A stretch of DNA of 64,000 bases, taken from positions 1,054,001-1,118,000 of the forward strand of contig NZ_AP013042.1 in the NCBI RefSeq assembly GCF_001547755.1, given 5' to 3'. The DNA comes from an endosymbiont of Bathymodiolus septemdierum str. Myojin knoll. Lineage in GTDB: Bacteria > Pseudomonadota > Gammaproteobacteria > PS1 > Pseudothioglobaceae. Under the pieces are notes generated by a model. It saw only the letters and a list, made by a program, of their open reading frames with translations, had not been told where the DNA came from and did no database searches. Positions 54,044-63,978 of the stretch are shown one piece after another (position 1 is the first letter of the stretch; each line of letters opens with the position of its first letter). The translations under genes were made by a program, and so were the position numbers.

Positions 54044-55422
54044 GTAAAACCAATCAATCTTGGGGCGGACGCTTCACGCAATCAACCGACGAATTCGTCA
54101 AAATTTTTGGTGCATCGGTATTTTTTGACAAAATTCTTGCCCCGTATGATATTCAAGGTTCAATCGCCCACGCCACGATGTTGTGCGAAGCTGGGCTATT
54201 AACTGAAGACGAAAAAACACAGATTGTCGATGGTCTGACGAACATTCTTGAAGAAATCACAGTCGATAAATTCGAATGGTCTGTTGACTTGGAGGATGTG
54301 CATATGAATATTGAAGCACGATTAGTCGCTATGATTGGTGATGCTGGTAAAAAATTGCACACTGGTCGCTCGCGCAATGACCAAGTAGCCACCGATATTC
54401 GCCTATATTTGCGTGAGCAACTTAATGACATTAATGATGAAATTAAACGCTTGCAAATAGCATTACTGGATTTGGCTGAGAAAGAAATCAACACCATATT
54501 ACCTGGGTTTACCCATCTACAAGCCGCCCAACCTGTGAGTTTTGGTCATCATATGATGGCATATTTTGAAATGCTGTCTCGTGATGCTGAACGATTAATT
54601 GATTGTCGTAAGCGACTCAACTCAATGCCCCTTGGCAGTGCCGCATTGGCAGGCACAACTTACCCAATTGAACGCACGCGCACCGCTGAATTATTAGGCT
54701 TTGAACGCATTTGCAACAACTCGCTTGATGGCGTTAGTGACCGTGATTTTGCCATAGAGTTTTTATCAACAGCCAGTATTATTATGATGCATTTGTCGCG
54801 TTTTTCTGAGGAACTCATTCTTTGGTCAAGCGCACAATTCGATTTTATTGAATTACCAGACAGTTTTTGCACAGGCTCATCGATTATGCCACAAAAGAAA
54901 AACCCCGATGTGCCAGAGTTGGTGCGTGGCAAAACAGGCCGTGTATATGGTAATTTAACCTCAATGCTAACCATTATGAAATCACAGCCACTCGCCTACA
55001 ATAAGGACAACCAAGAAGACAAAGAACCCCTGTTTGATACGGTTGATACGCTTAAGGCTTGCTTGCGCGTATTCGCCGATATGGTGCCGACCATTCAAAC
55101 AAAACGAGACAATATGTATAACTCCACCAAAAAAGGCTATACCACTGCCACCGATTTGGCAGATTATTTGGTGAAAAAAGGTTTGCCATTTCGTGACGCA
55201 CACGAAGTGGTGGGTTTATCGGTTGCTTATGGAATAAAAATGCAAAAAGATTTAAGCGAGTTAAGTTTGGAAGCGTTACAAGAATTTGACCCTCGTATTG
55301 AAAACGATGTGTTTGATGTACTATCGCTAGAAGGCTCACTACGCGCGCGTGACCATTTTGGCGGCACCGCACCAAACCAAGTCAAACAGGCCATCAAAAC
55401 CGCTCGCAACAACCTAAAATAG
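54040..55422 (+). CDS. argH: Argininosuccinate lyase
   Basis: 460 residues, full length. Family motifs are [13 protein letters not shown] at the start, [22 protein letters not shown], and the signature [20 protein letters not shown]. It splits argininosuccinate into arginine and fumarate. fmt starts two bases after it. Confidence 0.98.
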   Translation: MSKTNQSWGGRFTQSTDEFVKIFGASVFFDKILAPYDIQGSIAHATMLCEAGLLTEDEKTQIVDGLTNILEEITVDKFEWSVDLEDVHMNIEARLVAMIGDAGKKLHTGRSRNDQVATDIRLYLREQLNDINDEIKRLQIALLDLAEKEINTILPGFTHLQAAQPVSFGHHMMAYFEMLSRDAERLIDCRKRLNSMPLGSAALAGTTYPIERTRTAELLGFERICNNSLDGVSDRDFAIEFLSTASIIMMHLSRFSEELILWSSAQFDFIELPDSFCTGSSIMPQKKNPDVPELVRGKTGRVYGNLTSMLTIMKSQPLAYNKDNQEDKEPLFDTVDTLKACLRVFADMVPTIQTKRDNMYNSTKKGYTTATDLADYLVKKGLPFRDAHEVVGLSVAYGIKMQKDLSELSLEALQEFDPRIENDVFDVLSLEGSLRARDHFGGTAPNQVKQAIKTARNNLK

Positions 55423-55423
55423 C

Positions 55424-56353
55424 ATGAGAATTATTTTTGCAGGCACCCCTGAGTTTTCAGTCGGTGTTTTAACCGCCCTCATCAATGCTGGACATGATAT
55501 TGCCGCTGTCTATTGCCAACCCGACCGCCCCAAAGGTCGTGGTCGCGTATTAACTGCCTGTGCCGTCAAACAAAAAGCCTTAGAGCATAATCTGCCCATC
55601 TTTCAACCAGAAAGCCTAAAAGATAAGAACACTCAAAAAACCCTATCCGCACTCAATGCCGATATTATGATAGTCGTGGCTTACGGTCAACTGCTACCAA
55701 AACCCGTATTAAACGCCCCAAAGCACGGATGTTTGAATATTCACGCCTCGCTACTCCCTCGTTGGCGAGGTGCTGCCCCGATTCAACGCGCTATCTTGGC
55801 AGGCGATAAAACCACGGGAGTCAATATTATGCAAATGGAGGAAGGATTGGACACAGGCGATATTTTGCTAGAAAAAACCTGCGAGATTACCGATACCGAC
55901 ACCGCACAATCTTTGCACGACAAACTCGCCACACTCGGTGCCAACGCTATTATTACAGCATTAACAGACTTCGACAACCTATCGCCCATAAAGCAAAATG
56001 AAGCGGGCGCCACCTACGCTAAAAAACTTAAAAAAGACCAAGCGTGGATAGACTGGCACCAATCCGCCGAACAAATTAACCGCCAAATCAGAGCATTCAA
56101 CCCCTACCCCATCGCCCAAACTGTCGCAACAAGTAACAAATTTGAATCCAAAGTATTGCGCATCCTTGAAGCCGTCGCCGTTGAAGGCAACGGACACCCC
56201 GGCGAAGTTATTAAACACAACAAGCAACAATGCGTTATTGCCACTGGCAACAACGCATTGAGTTTACAAGCCGTGCAACTATCAGGCAAAAAAATCACCA
56301 ACATCCAAGACTTCAACAACGCCTACACACTCACAAAACTAACCAACCCATAA
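55424..56353 (+). CDS. fmt: Methionyl-tRNA formyltransferase
   Basis: 309 residues. The N terminus is RIIFAGTPEFSV, the formyl-transfer site is LNIHASLLPRWRGAAPIQ with the catalytic Asn and His, and GVNIMQMEEGLDTGDIL follows; the C-terminal barrel binds tRNA. It formylates initiator Met-tRNA. A strong terminator lies 48 bases downstream. Confidence 0.98.
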   Translation: MRIIFAGTPEFSVGVLTALINAGHDIAAVYCQPDRPKGRGRVLTACAVKQKALEHNLPIFQPESLKDKNTQKTLSALNADIMIVVAYGQLLPKPVLNAPKHGCLNIHASLLPRWRGAAPIQRAILAGDKTTGVNIMQMEEGLDTGDILLEKTCEITDTDTAQSLHDKLATLGANAIITALTDFDNLSPIKQNEAGATYAKKLKKDQAWIDWHQSAEQINRQIRAFNPYPIAQTVATSNKFESKVLRILEAVAVEGNGHPGEVIKHNKQQCVIATGNNALSLQAVQLSGKKITNIQDFNNAYTLTKLTNP

Positions 56354-56359
56354 CACCCA

Positions 56360-56380
56360 TTCCCACGCACAGCGTGGGAA
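56360..56380. repeat. Short palindrome of the GTGGGAACGAG type
   Basis: TTCCCACGC and GCGTGGGAA pair perfectly around ACA and are followed by CGAGG. I recall this motif as a dispersed repeat in many proteobacterial genomes; that is memory, not a search. Confidence 0.6.
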
Positions 56381-56400
56381 CGAGGGTATTTGCCTCATTA

Positions 56401-56430
56401 AAAAAGGACAATCCTAAGATTGTCCTTTTT
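56401..56430. terminator. Terminator hairpin after fmt
   Basis: AAAAAGGACAATC and GATTGTCCTTTTT form a perfect 13-bp stem with loop CTAA, with a T-run on each strand. It can stop fmt transcripts (+) and may also act on transcripts of the autotransporter gene (-). Confidence 0.85.
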
Positions 56431-56498
56431 AAGGTTAGACCAGCATGTCCAACCTGCTATCGGGGAGAGTTATGAAGCCCGTGTCCCCCGACCTTAAA
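56428..56498. other. Structured intergenic sequence, possible three-stem RNA
   Basis: TTTAAGGT (56428-56435) pairs with ACCTTAAA (56491-56498), enclosing AGCA/TGCT (56442-56458) and CGGGG/CCCCG (56461-56490). It lies at the 3' end of the autotransporter gene, beyond the fmt terminator. I do not recognise the RNA family. Confidence 0.4.
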
Positions 56499-56503
56499 CC
56501 TGT

Positions 56504-59500
56504 TTAAAACTTCCAACGCACAGCCCCTTCAATACCATCACTGTGGGCTTTGTTGTTGGTGGATTGAACGCGTTCGTAGTTGATAGAAACACTACTGTCT
56601 TTAACTTGATAATCTAGTCCTAACTTCAGCGTTATTTCTTGCTGTGCATTTTGGCTGATGTAGTCGGTTCCATTGCGGCGAATGTCGGATTTGTATTCTA
56701 TATTCGCAAAGCGATTGAGTTTGCCGTTTTTGTAGTTGATGGCGTTGTTTATATCAATACCAACAGCGAGGGCTTCGTCGGTGGCGGTTTCGCTGCTGGT
56801 TAGGACATCGTTGGCTTTCATTTTGATGCGACTGATGTCATATCTAGCATATGGGGAAAGATTGAGTTTTGTGCTTTGCAATTGGGTTTGTATATCACCA
56901 CGATAAGCGATAGAGGCAAAATAGCCATTGCTACTTTGACCCGTGCTTGGGTTGGTGGTAGATTTTACCTTGTGCTTGCCCTTGGCAATACCGACAACTG
57001 CTTCAAGGCTGGTTTGTTTGTCTAATTCTAGCGCGCCGTAAGTAGACAGACTCCATTGCGTGGTGTCAATATCGCCTGAGAAATCTGTGCCCGTAGCAGT
57101 GCGGTCTTCCTTGCCAAAACCAAGGGCGAAACCTAGGGTTTTGGCGGTGTCGATGCGTCTGTCCATACCGATGTTTAAGGATTTAAGATTAAACTTGGTT
57201 TGGTTATTGCCACTGCCATTGCTTTTACCAATCACGATTTTGGCACTTGTCCAAGTATCCCAACGATTAATTTTGCGATTAGGCATAGCGATGGTGCTAG
57301 ACATACCATTGGCACTGAGTATTTGATTAAACGCTGTGTTAAGGTCGCTGTTGGCAAACTGGATTTGAATGCCATTAACAAAGCCACTGACATTAAAGTT
57401 ACTTTGTTTGTTTTGCTTATGACGCAGGTATGAGAGCCTGCTCATTGCTGTTTTGCTAACTCTGGCGAGTAACACCTTGGCCGCCGCTTTGCCTTCTTTA
57501 CGCACAGTGAGGGCAATGATTTCGGCGTTGTTGACTTTAACTTTTACGCCGTCGCTGGCACTAAAAGTGCCGTCGCTGGCGGTAACGCTGAAGGTAAAGT
57601 TTTTGCCTTCCATCTCAGCCGTGGTGGTGAACGAGGCAGTTTTGGTGTTGGGGTTGGTTAAAGTAATAGTAATACCTGTACTGTCGGTTTGTGTCCACGC
57701 ATAGGTTAACGCATTATCATCGCCATCAGGGTCGGTGCCTGTGGCGGTTAGGGTAACGAGTTTGTCGATGCTGGTGGTGATGTTGCTGCCTGCACTGACG
57801 GTTGGGGCTTGCTCGACTTCGGTGTCGGCTTCGTTATTAATATTAATTACTACATTGGCTTTTTTAGTATCGGCGTCTGCACCAGTGATGGTTACTTCAA
57901 TGGTTTGGTTAGTGGCAGTTTCAAAGTCGAGTTTGCTGGCATCAGCCACGGTGATTTGTCCTGTGTTGTTAATGGCAAAAGCGCCATTATCATTACCACT
58001 GGTGATACTAAAAGCAGTTGGGGTGCCTTCGGTGATAACGCTACCAACTACCGCATTAACGGCTGAGTTTTCAGCAATGCTAAGGGTTTGGTTGTTGATG
58101 GTGAGGGTGTTTTCATTGATATTATTAATGGTGATGGTAATGGCTTGGGTGGTGGTGGATAAGCCATCATTAACTTTTAGGACTAGGTTGTAAACATTGT
58201 TGCCGCCAGCATCAGCAGGGCTGTCGTAGTCGGGGGCGTTGTTGAAGGTAACCACGCCGTTGTTTAAAACGAAAAGGGCTTTATCAGCGCCGTCAATACT
58301 ATAAGTTAAGGTTTCGCTACTTGGTGTATTGCTAACATCAAAGGTTAGGGCAGTAAGGCTAGCGCCTTCATCACGGGTTACATTGGTATTGTTAATCACA
58401 GCGGGGTTGGCGTTATTGGTAACGCTGATGGTGAAGTCTTTGGTGGTGGTGCGAACGCTGTCGGAGGCGGTAACAGTAATGGTTATGTCGCCTAGTGCGG
58501 TGATTATTTTTTTGGTTTTGAGTTGCTTGCCTTCGATTACAAAATTATCGTTGGTGGGGACGCTGAACGAGAGAGTGTCGTCGTCGGTATCAACATCATT
58601 AGCACTAAGGGTACCAACGATGGTGCCAGCGGGTTGGTCTTTAACGAGGTTGGTGTTTGTGAGTTGGATGTTGGTTGGGGCAGTGTCGTCAATATCGTTG
58701 ACGGTAATGATAAATTCCTTCTCAAAAGTATGCCCTGCGCCGTCATTAACGGTGATTTTAAGCGTTATGCTTGGGGTGGTTTCATAATCAGGGGCATTCT
58801 TGCTGACTAATTGGTTACTAGCTGTAACGAGAAAACCATCGTTGTCAACCGTATAAGTAAAGGTATTGTTAGCATCAGCATCAGTGGTTGATAGTGTGCC
58901 TATTATTAAACCTGCAGAGGCGGGACCTTCGCTGATAGTGCGAGAGCCTGTAAGACTAATGTCGGTTGGAGTTTCGTCGTTGAGGTCTTGTAGGGTAACG
59001 ATGATGGTTTTGGTTGCTTCTTCACCGTCTTTGGTGGCTTTGATTTGGACTTCGTAGGTTTTGTCGGTTCTTACCTCGTAGTCGGTGGCGGCAAAGGTTA
59101 GTTTGGCGCCGTTTAATGAGAAACTGGCTTGGTCTGCACCGCCTGTAATGCTAAAGGTTGCACTGCCTTTGTTGGTGGTTAGTGTGATTTCTTCGCTTAG
59201 GTTTTCAGCAACACTAACATCATCGGTGGTAATGGCAAACGCATTGAGAGGGGAAACATTAACGGTTGTGTCGCCTGTTTTGCCACTAGTATCGGTTACG
59301 GTTACTTTAAAGGTAAAGGTTTTAGCGTCCATGGCTTCGGTGGTGGTGAAACTGGCAGTTTTGGTGGTGGGGTTAGTTAAGGTAATAGTAATACCTGTGC
59401 TATCGGTTTGTGTCCACGCATAGGTTAACGCACTATCATCGCCATCAGGGTCGGTGCCTGTGGCGACGAGTTCTATGAGGGTATTTGTTGATACTATGCC

Positions 59501-62500
59501 ACCACCGGTGATGGTAACGGTTGGGTTTTGTTCAATAGCAGTGTCTGCTAAGTTATTAATATTAATTAATACATCTGCTTTTTTAGTATCTGCGTCCGTA
59601 CCAACGATGGTAATTTCAAGGGTGTGACTGGTGGTGGTTTCATAATCTAAATTGGCAGTTGCAACATCGATTTGTCCTGCGTTGTTGATTTTGAATAAAC
59701 CAGCGTCGTTGCCACTGGTAATGCTAAAGGTTGGTACTGGGAAGCCTGTGGCAACAACTGTGCCAACTCTTGTATCAACGGCTGAGTTTTCATTAACGGA
59801 AAAGATTTGGCCAGCGGCAATGGTAATATTGTTTTCGTTGACATTATTAATGGTGATGGTAATGGCTTGGGTGGTGGTGGATAAGCCATCATTAACTTCT
59901 AAAATCAGGGCGTAACTGGTTTTGCTTTCAAAATCGGGGGCAGTTTTGAAGGTAACCACTGCACCGTTAATGTCAAATAAGCCTTCGTCTGCACCAGAGA
60001 TGCCGTAGGTAAATGCTGTGTTGGCATCATCAATGGCAGTGATGGTAAGGGCAGTAAGGCTATCGCCTTCATCACGGCTGATGGTGGCGGGGTTGGTGAT
60101 GTCAGCGGGGTTGGCGTTATTGGTAACGCTGATGGTGAAGTCTTGGGTGGTGGTGCTAGCGCCGTCGGAGGCGGTAACAGTAATGGTTATGTCGCCTAGT
60201 GCGGTGATTATTTTTTTGGTTTTGAGTTGTTTGCCTTCGATTACAAAATTATCGTTGGTGGGGACGCTGAACGAGAGAGTGTCGTCGTCGGTATCAACAT
60301 CATTAGCACTAAGGGTGCCGATGAGGGTGCCAGCGGGTTGGTCTTTAACGAGGTTGGTGTTTGTGAGTTGGATGTTGGTTGGGGCAGTGTCGTCAATATC
60401 GTTGACGGTAATGGTAAATTCCTTCTCAAAAGTATGCCCTGCGCCGTCATTAACGGTGATTTTAAGCGTTATGCTTGGGGTGGTTTCATAATCAAGGGCA
60501 TTCTTGATGGTTAACTTGTTACCATTTCTAACGAAAAAATCATCGTTGTCAACCGTATAAGTAAAGGTATTGTTAGCATCAGCATCAGTGGTTGTTAGTG
60601 TGCCTATTGCTGCACCTATAAAGATGCCTCCTTCGCCGATAGTGCGATCGCCTGAAAGACTAATGTCGGTTGGAGTTTCGTCGTTAATGTCTTGTATGTT
60701 AACGGTAATGGTTTGTTCGGCGTTTTGGTCGGCGTCGGTGCCAAAATTGTCGGTGGTGGCTTTGACTTTGACGGTGTAGGTTTTGGGTTGGGCGGTGCTT
60801 TCAAAATCGATACCACTGCCGTTGAAACTAAGGGTAGTGCCGCTGAGGGTGAATAAATTGCCAGTATTTGTTCCCGCAACGATGCTAAAGATGGCGTCAG
60901 CGTCGCTGGCTGCCAGGGTGTAGTCGGTGTTTGCTGCGCCCTCATCGGCGGTTAGAGCGGCAGAAGAAGTGATACTAACAGCTGGCTTGTCATTACTAAC
61001 TTTAATTTCTATGTCGCCAATAACAGATGGAGCATCGTCAGCTTTAATTTCAATTTGTAAAATGTAATCTTGTACTGTTGCTGGTGCATCCTTTAATAGA
61101 GTAATAAGCCCACTTGATGTAACAAAAAAGAAACCATCGTCATTTCCATTAAGAATTGTAAACTGCTTAACAGCGTTAATTGTTGCACTAGTCTTTACCG
61201 TACTAACAGTAGAACCCCTCGATTGACCTTGTGGAACATAGAAAACTTGATTAGCATTAAGCCCAATAGTATTTTCTAAGACATTGTCAATTCTCACAGT
61301 TATCATTGCCATTTTTTCATCTGCATCTTCCCCTGTAATCTTTACTTTAAGCGAATAGGTGTTTAATGTTTCATAATCCACCTCTGACTTAGCCACCTTA
61401 ATCTGCCCAGTGTTGTCCACCGTAAATATGCCATTAGTATCACCTTGTGTAATCTCAAAACCAGTTACTATTCCAATCGTGGCAATCTTATCGCCAACAG
61501 GCGTATTAATTATGCTGTTTTCTACAATGCTCCTGCTTTGATTATTAACAATAGCAATAATTTTTTCATTAACATTGGCAACATTAATATTAATAACAGC
61601 AGTTTTATCGTCCGCATCTGCCCCTGTAATTTTAACCGTCAAAGCATAAGTTTTCGTGCCTTCATAGTCCAGTCCAGTATTAGAAACTTTAATTTGTCCA
61701 CTACTATCAATCCTAAATAAGTTTGCTGAATTACCTCCAACAATAGAAAAACTTTCCACTATACCTTTGATAATAAGCTTATCGCCAACATCAGTACCCA
61801 AAACTGAATTTTCATCAATCATTCTTGTTTGTGTTTCGATCTCAATCGTTTTTTCGTGGATATTGTTAATAGTAACCGTAATATTTTTTTGGGTTTCAGA
61901 AACCCCATCACTTACCTTTAAAACAAGACTGTAACTATCTTTGCTCTCGTAATCAGGTGCTTCCCTAAAACTTACCACTTGATTATTAAGTATAAATGCA
62001 CCAACATCAGTACCAGCAATCTCATAATTTAATACTTGACCTTCTGCCACCGAATCTGCATCAGATGCCGTGATAGTCAAAACCTGAATAGTGCCTTCGT
62101 CTATCGTTACATCAGTATTGCTAATTTTAGGTGGATGAGCGTTAGCAGTTACTTTAATCGTTATTGTTGCTGTGGTCGGGTTGGCATCTTCGCCATCAGC
62201 TTGCACAGTAATACTATGTGTAGTAACGCTGTCTGCTAACTTTGCTGCTACGCTGATTACTCCATTATTGTCTATTTGATAATAACTACTATCCGTTCCA
62301 TTAACAATACTCCAAGCATTTACCGTGCCACTGCTAAGTACTACCGTTCCTACAACAACACCTATATCAGAGGCTTTGAGAACTTCCATCTGCTGATCAT
62401 TAATAACAATTATATTTTCAGAAATGTTATCAATATTAATCGTTATTGTTGCCGTTTTATCATCCGCATCATCGCCCGAAACCTTAACTCCTATGGAATA

Positions 62501-63754
62501 AGTTTGTGTATCTTCATAGTCCAGTTTACTATTATCATTGATTATAATTTGTCCACTAGTATCAATAGAAAAAATGCCATCATCATTACCGCTCTCAATA
62601 CTATAACCCGTGATTGTTGTATCGCCAGTAGTGGTAATCACCGCCCCAACGCTCGCCCCTATGTCTGCATTTTCAGCAACCGACCTAACTTGGTCGGCAA
62701 TGTTAATTGTTTTTTCATTAACATTTACAACCTGGTAGTTGAATCTTTTGCTAATCAATAACCCAAGGCTAAGGTCATTATGATAAATATTTATAGTCTC
62801 ATAATTCGTTGTTTTAGATTCATAATCAAGGCTTTTAGAAACCCAAAATTTATTACCTGTTTTTAAAGAATAATTAACGCCGCCAACATCCTGATACTGG
62901 AAACCGTAAGACTCAGGCAACGGATCAGCATTAACAACTGTGACTGACCCAATTATGGTGTTTACCGGTATATTTTCTTTAATGTAATATATCCCATCTG
63001 CACGCTTCTCTATATAACTTGTGTCAGGGACAGTAAAAGTAATATCACTTGGGTCAGTATCAGCAATATTTTTTAGATTAATAGTAATATCTTCAATAAC
63101 CTCAGTCCGACTGGGTTTGGTCATTTTTATCTTTAGTTGATAAGTCTTTTGTGCGATGGTTTCATAATCTGGTACATTTCTAAATTTGATTTGATTATCG
63201 TTCACAATCTCAAACAAATGACTATTACCTTCACTAACAATTGCAAAGGTTACATCAAATTGGTTAGGATCTAAAACTGCATATTTTCCTGCGCCCTCTT
63301 CAATATCAAACGCTGTATTCAATAATGCGATAGGGCGATCGTAATCAAGACTTATAGTATTAGTGGAAAGAGTAGTAAAATTACCTCCACTATCAGAATA
63401 ATAAGCATCTGCAGAAACTGTAATGGTGGCACTTCTTACTTTGTCTTTATCCATCTCCGCCAAGGCTGGCTCAGTCCAACTAATATTACCATTGCCTTGG
63501 TTTTCAGGCCATGTAGCATTGCGTTGCACCCATTCAGTGGCAGATCCAGCATAATACTTGCCGTTACTACCAATAATTCTGACTTTTTGAGGGCTGTTAA
63601 TATGTTGTACAATTAGCCAATCATAATAATTAATTGTTAAGGTGGTTTTGTTAACACGAGTAAGGAGTGCAGAATTCTCTGCCAACGCTTGTGCGGAGAG
63701 CAGTAGAGAAAAAGCGATGATAATAAACTGAGAGAGTTTGCTGATAGTATTCAT
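56504..63754 (-). CDS. Giant cadherin-repeat autotransporter (surface adhesin)
   Basis: 2416 residues. A Sec signal peptide (ending LLSAQALA) is followed by a ~200-residue N-terminal domain and then some 16-18 cadherin/Ig-like repeats with calcium-type motifs (DYETxxxYxLxVK, DADANNTFTY, DVDTDDDTL, DPDGDD). The last ~290 residues form an autotransporter beta-barrel (type V secretion) starting near WDTWTSAKIVIGK and ending in a terminal phenylalanine (VRWKF). It would display an adhesin at the cell surface, for host, cell-cell or particle contact. Repeats near residues 930-2080 include two ~568-residue copies. Such genes are often size-variable. No regulator is adjacent. Confidence 0.92.
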   Translation of the reverse strand: MNTISKLSQFIIIAFSLLLSAQALAENSALLTRVNKTTLTINYYDWLIVQHINSPQKVRIIGSNGKYYAGSATEWVQRNATWPENQGNGNISWTEPALAEMDKDKVRSATITVSADAYYSDSGGNFTTLSTNTISLDYDRPIALLNTAFDIEEGAGKYAVLDPNQFDVTFAIVSEGNSHLFEIVNDNQIKFRNVPDYETIAQKTYQLKIKMTKPSRTEVIEDITINLKNIADTDPSDITFTVPDTSYIEKRADGIYYIKENIPVNTIIGSVTVVNADPLPESYGFQYQDVGGVNYSLKTGNKFWVSKSLDYESKTTNYETINIYHNDLSLGLLISKRFNYQVVNVNEKTINIADQVRSVAENADIGASVGAVITTTGDTTITGYSIESGNDDGIFSIDTSGQIIINDNSKLDYEDTQTYSIGVKVSGDDADDKTATITINIDNISENIIVINDQQMEVLKASDIGVVVGTVVLSSGTVNAWSIVNGTDSSYYQIDNNGVISVAAKLADSVTTHSITVQADGEDANPTTATITIKVTANAHPPKISNTDVTIDEGTIQVLTITASDADSVAEGQVLNYEIAGTDVGAFILNNQVVSFREAPDYESKDSYSLVLKVSDGVSETQKNITVTINNIHEKTIEIETQTRMIDENSVLGTDVGDKLIIKGIVESFSIVGGNSANLFRIDSSGQIKVSNTGLDYEGTKTYALTVKITGADADDKTAVININVANVNEKIIAIVNNQSRSIVENSIINTPVGDKIATIGIVTGFEITQGDTNGIFTVDNTGQIKVAKSEVDYETLNTYSLKVKITGEDADEKMAMITVRIDNVLENTIGLNANQVFYVPQGQSRGSTVSTVKTSATINAVKQFTILNGNDDGFFFVTSSGLITLLKDAPATVQDYILQIEIKADDAPSVIGDIEIKVSNDKPAVSITSSAALTADEGAANTDYTLAASDADAIFSIVAGTNTGNLFTLSGTTLSFNGSGIDFESTAQPKTYTVKVKATTDNFGTDADQNAEQTITVNIQDINDETPTDISLSGDRTIGEGGIFIGAAIGTLTTTDADANNTFTYTVDNDDFFVRNGNKLTIKNALDYETTPSITLKITVNDGAGHTFEKEFTITVNDIDDTAPTNIQLTNTNLVKDQPAGTLIGTLSANDVDTDDDTLSFSVPTNDNFVIEGKQLKTKKIITALGDITITVTASDGASTTTQDFTISVTNNANPADITNPATISRDEGDSLTALTITAIDDANTAFTYGISGADEGLFDINGAVVTFKTAPDFESKTSYALILEVNDGLSTTTQAITITINNVNENNITIAAGQIFSVNENSAVDTRVGTVVATGFPVPTFSITSGNDAGLFKINNAGQIDVATANLDYETTTSHTLEITIVGTDADTKKADVLININNLADTAIEQNPTVTITGGGIVSTNTLIELVATGTDPDGDDSALTYAWTQTDSTGITITLTNPTTKTASFTTTEAMDAKTFTFKVTVTDTSGKTGDTTVNVSPLNAFAITTDDVSVAENLSEEITLTTNKGSATFSITGGADQASFSLNGAKLTFAATDYEVRTDKTYEVQIKATKDGEEATKTIIVTLQDLNDETPTDISLTGSRTISEGPASAGLIIGTLSTTDADANNTFTYTVDNDGFLVTASNQLVSKNAPDYETTPSITLKITVNDGAGHTFEKEFIITVNDIDDTAPTNIQLTNTNLVKDQPAGTIVGTLSANDVDTDDDTLSFSVPTNDNFVIEGKQLKTKKIITALGDITITVTASDSVRTTTKDFTISVTNNANPAVINNTNVTRDEGASLTALTFDVSNTPSSETLTYSIDGADKALFVLNNGVVTFNNAPDYDSPADAGGNNVYNLVLKVNDGLSTTTQAITITINNINENTLTINNQTLSIAENSAVNAVVGSVITEGTPTAFSITSGNDNGAFAINNTGQITVADASKLDFETATNQTIEVTITGADADTKKANVVININNEADTEVEQAPTVSAGSNITTSIDKLVTLTATGTDPDGDDNALTYAWTQTDSTGITITLTNPNTKTASFTTTAEMEGKNFTFSVTASDGTFSASDGVKVKVNNAEIIALTVRKEGKAAAKVLLARVSKTAMSRLSYLRHKQNKQSNFNVSGFVNGIQIQFANSDLNTAFNQILSANGMSSTIAMPNRKINRWDTWTSAKIVIGKSNGSGNNQTKFNLKSLNIGMDRRIDTAKTLGFALGFGKEDRTATGTDFSGDIDTTQWSLSTYGALELDKQTSLEAVVGIAKGKHKVKSTTNPSTGQSSNGYFASIAYRGDIQTQLQSTKLNLSPYARYDISRIKMKANDVLTSSETATDEALAVGIDINNAINYKNGKLNRFANIEYKSDIRRNGTDYISQNAQQEITLKLGLDYQVKDSSVSINYERVQSTNNKAHSDGIEGAVRWKF
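57560..60960. repeat. Tandem duplication of a ~1.7-kb multi-domain unit inside the autotransporter gene
   Basis: Bases around 58471-58780 and 60175-60484 are nearly identical at a constant offset of 1704 (568 codons), and the Ig-like segments at 57672 and 59391 match at an offset of 1719. The unit boundaries are approximate. Only short in-frame insertions separate the copies. Confidence 0.85.
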
Positions 63755-63846
63755 AATATGCTTTAGTTAGAATAAATTATAAAGTGATTTTGTTGTTGTT
63801 GAATTTTGAGGAATTATACCTTATATTTTTGTGAGCGTGTCGGGGG

Positions 63847-63978
63847 CTAGGTGATGGCAAAGGAAAGACTAACGCCAAAGGCACCGAGGGCGCCGTAGAG
63901 GTTGAATTTGTCAAGTTGTGCACCGCCCCGCCCGAGTTCGGTTTATTTCTCGGGAGTGATATAAATATAGGTGTCCAT
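63847..63978 (-). pseudogene. Small broken ORF upstream of the autotransporter gene
   Basis: ATG 63978 reads MDTYIYITPEK, then TAA, then continues in the same frame TELGRGGAQLDKFNLYGALG and on to VSLSFAIT and a stop at 63847. A single C-to-T change (CAA to TAA) would explain the break. The family is not recognised. The rest of 63755-64000 shows only AT-rich leader sequence of the autotransporter gene, whose promoter is probably here. Confidence 0.35.

Noticed and set aside
58329-60779. Long + strand open frames (e.g. 58329-58787 and 60018-60491) opposite the adhesin gene
   Set aside because: They mirror the duplicated repeats of the minus-strand gene, are low-complexity Val/Leu/Ser-rich and lack binding sites; shadows of codon bias.
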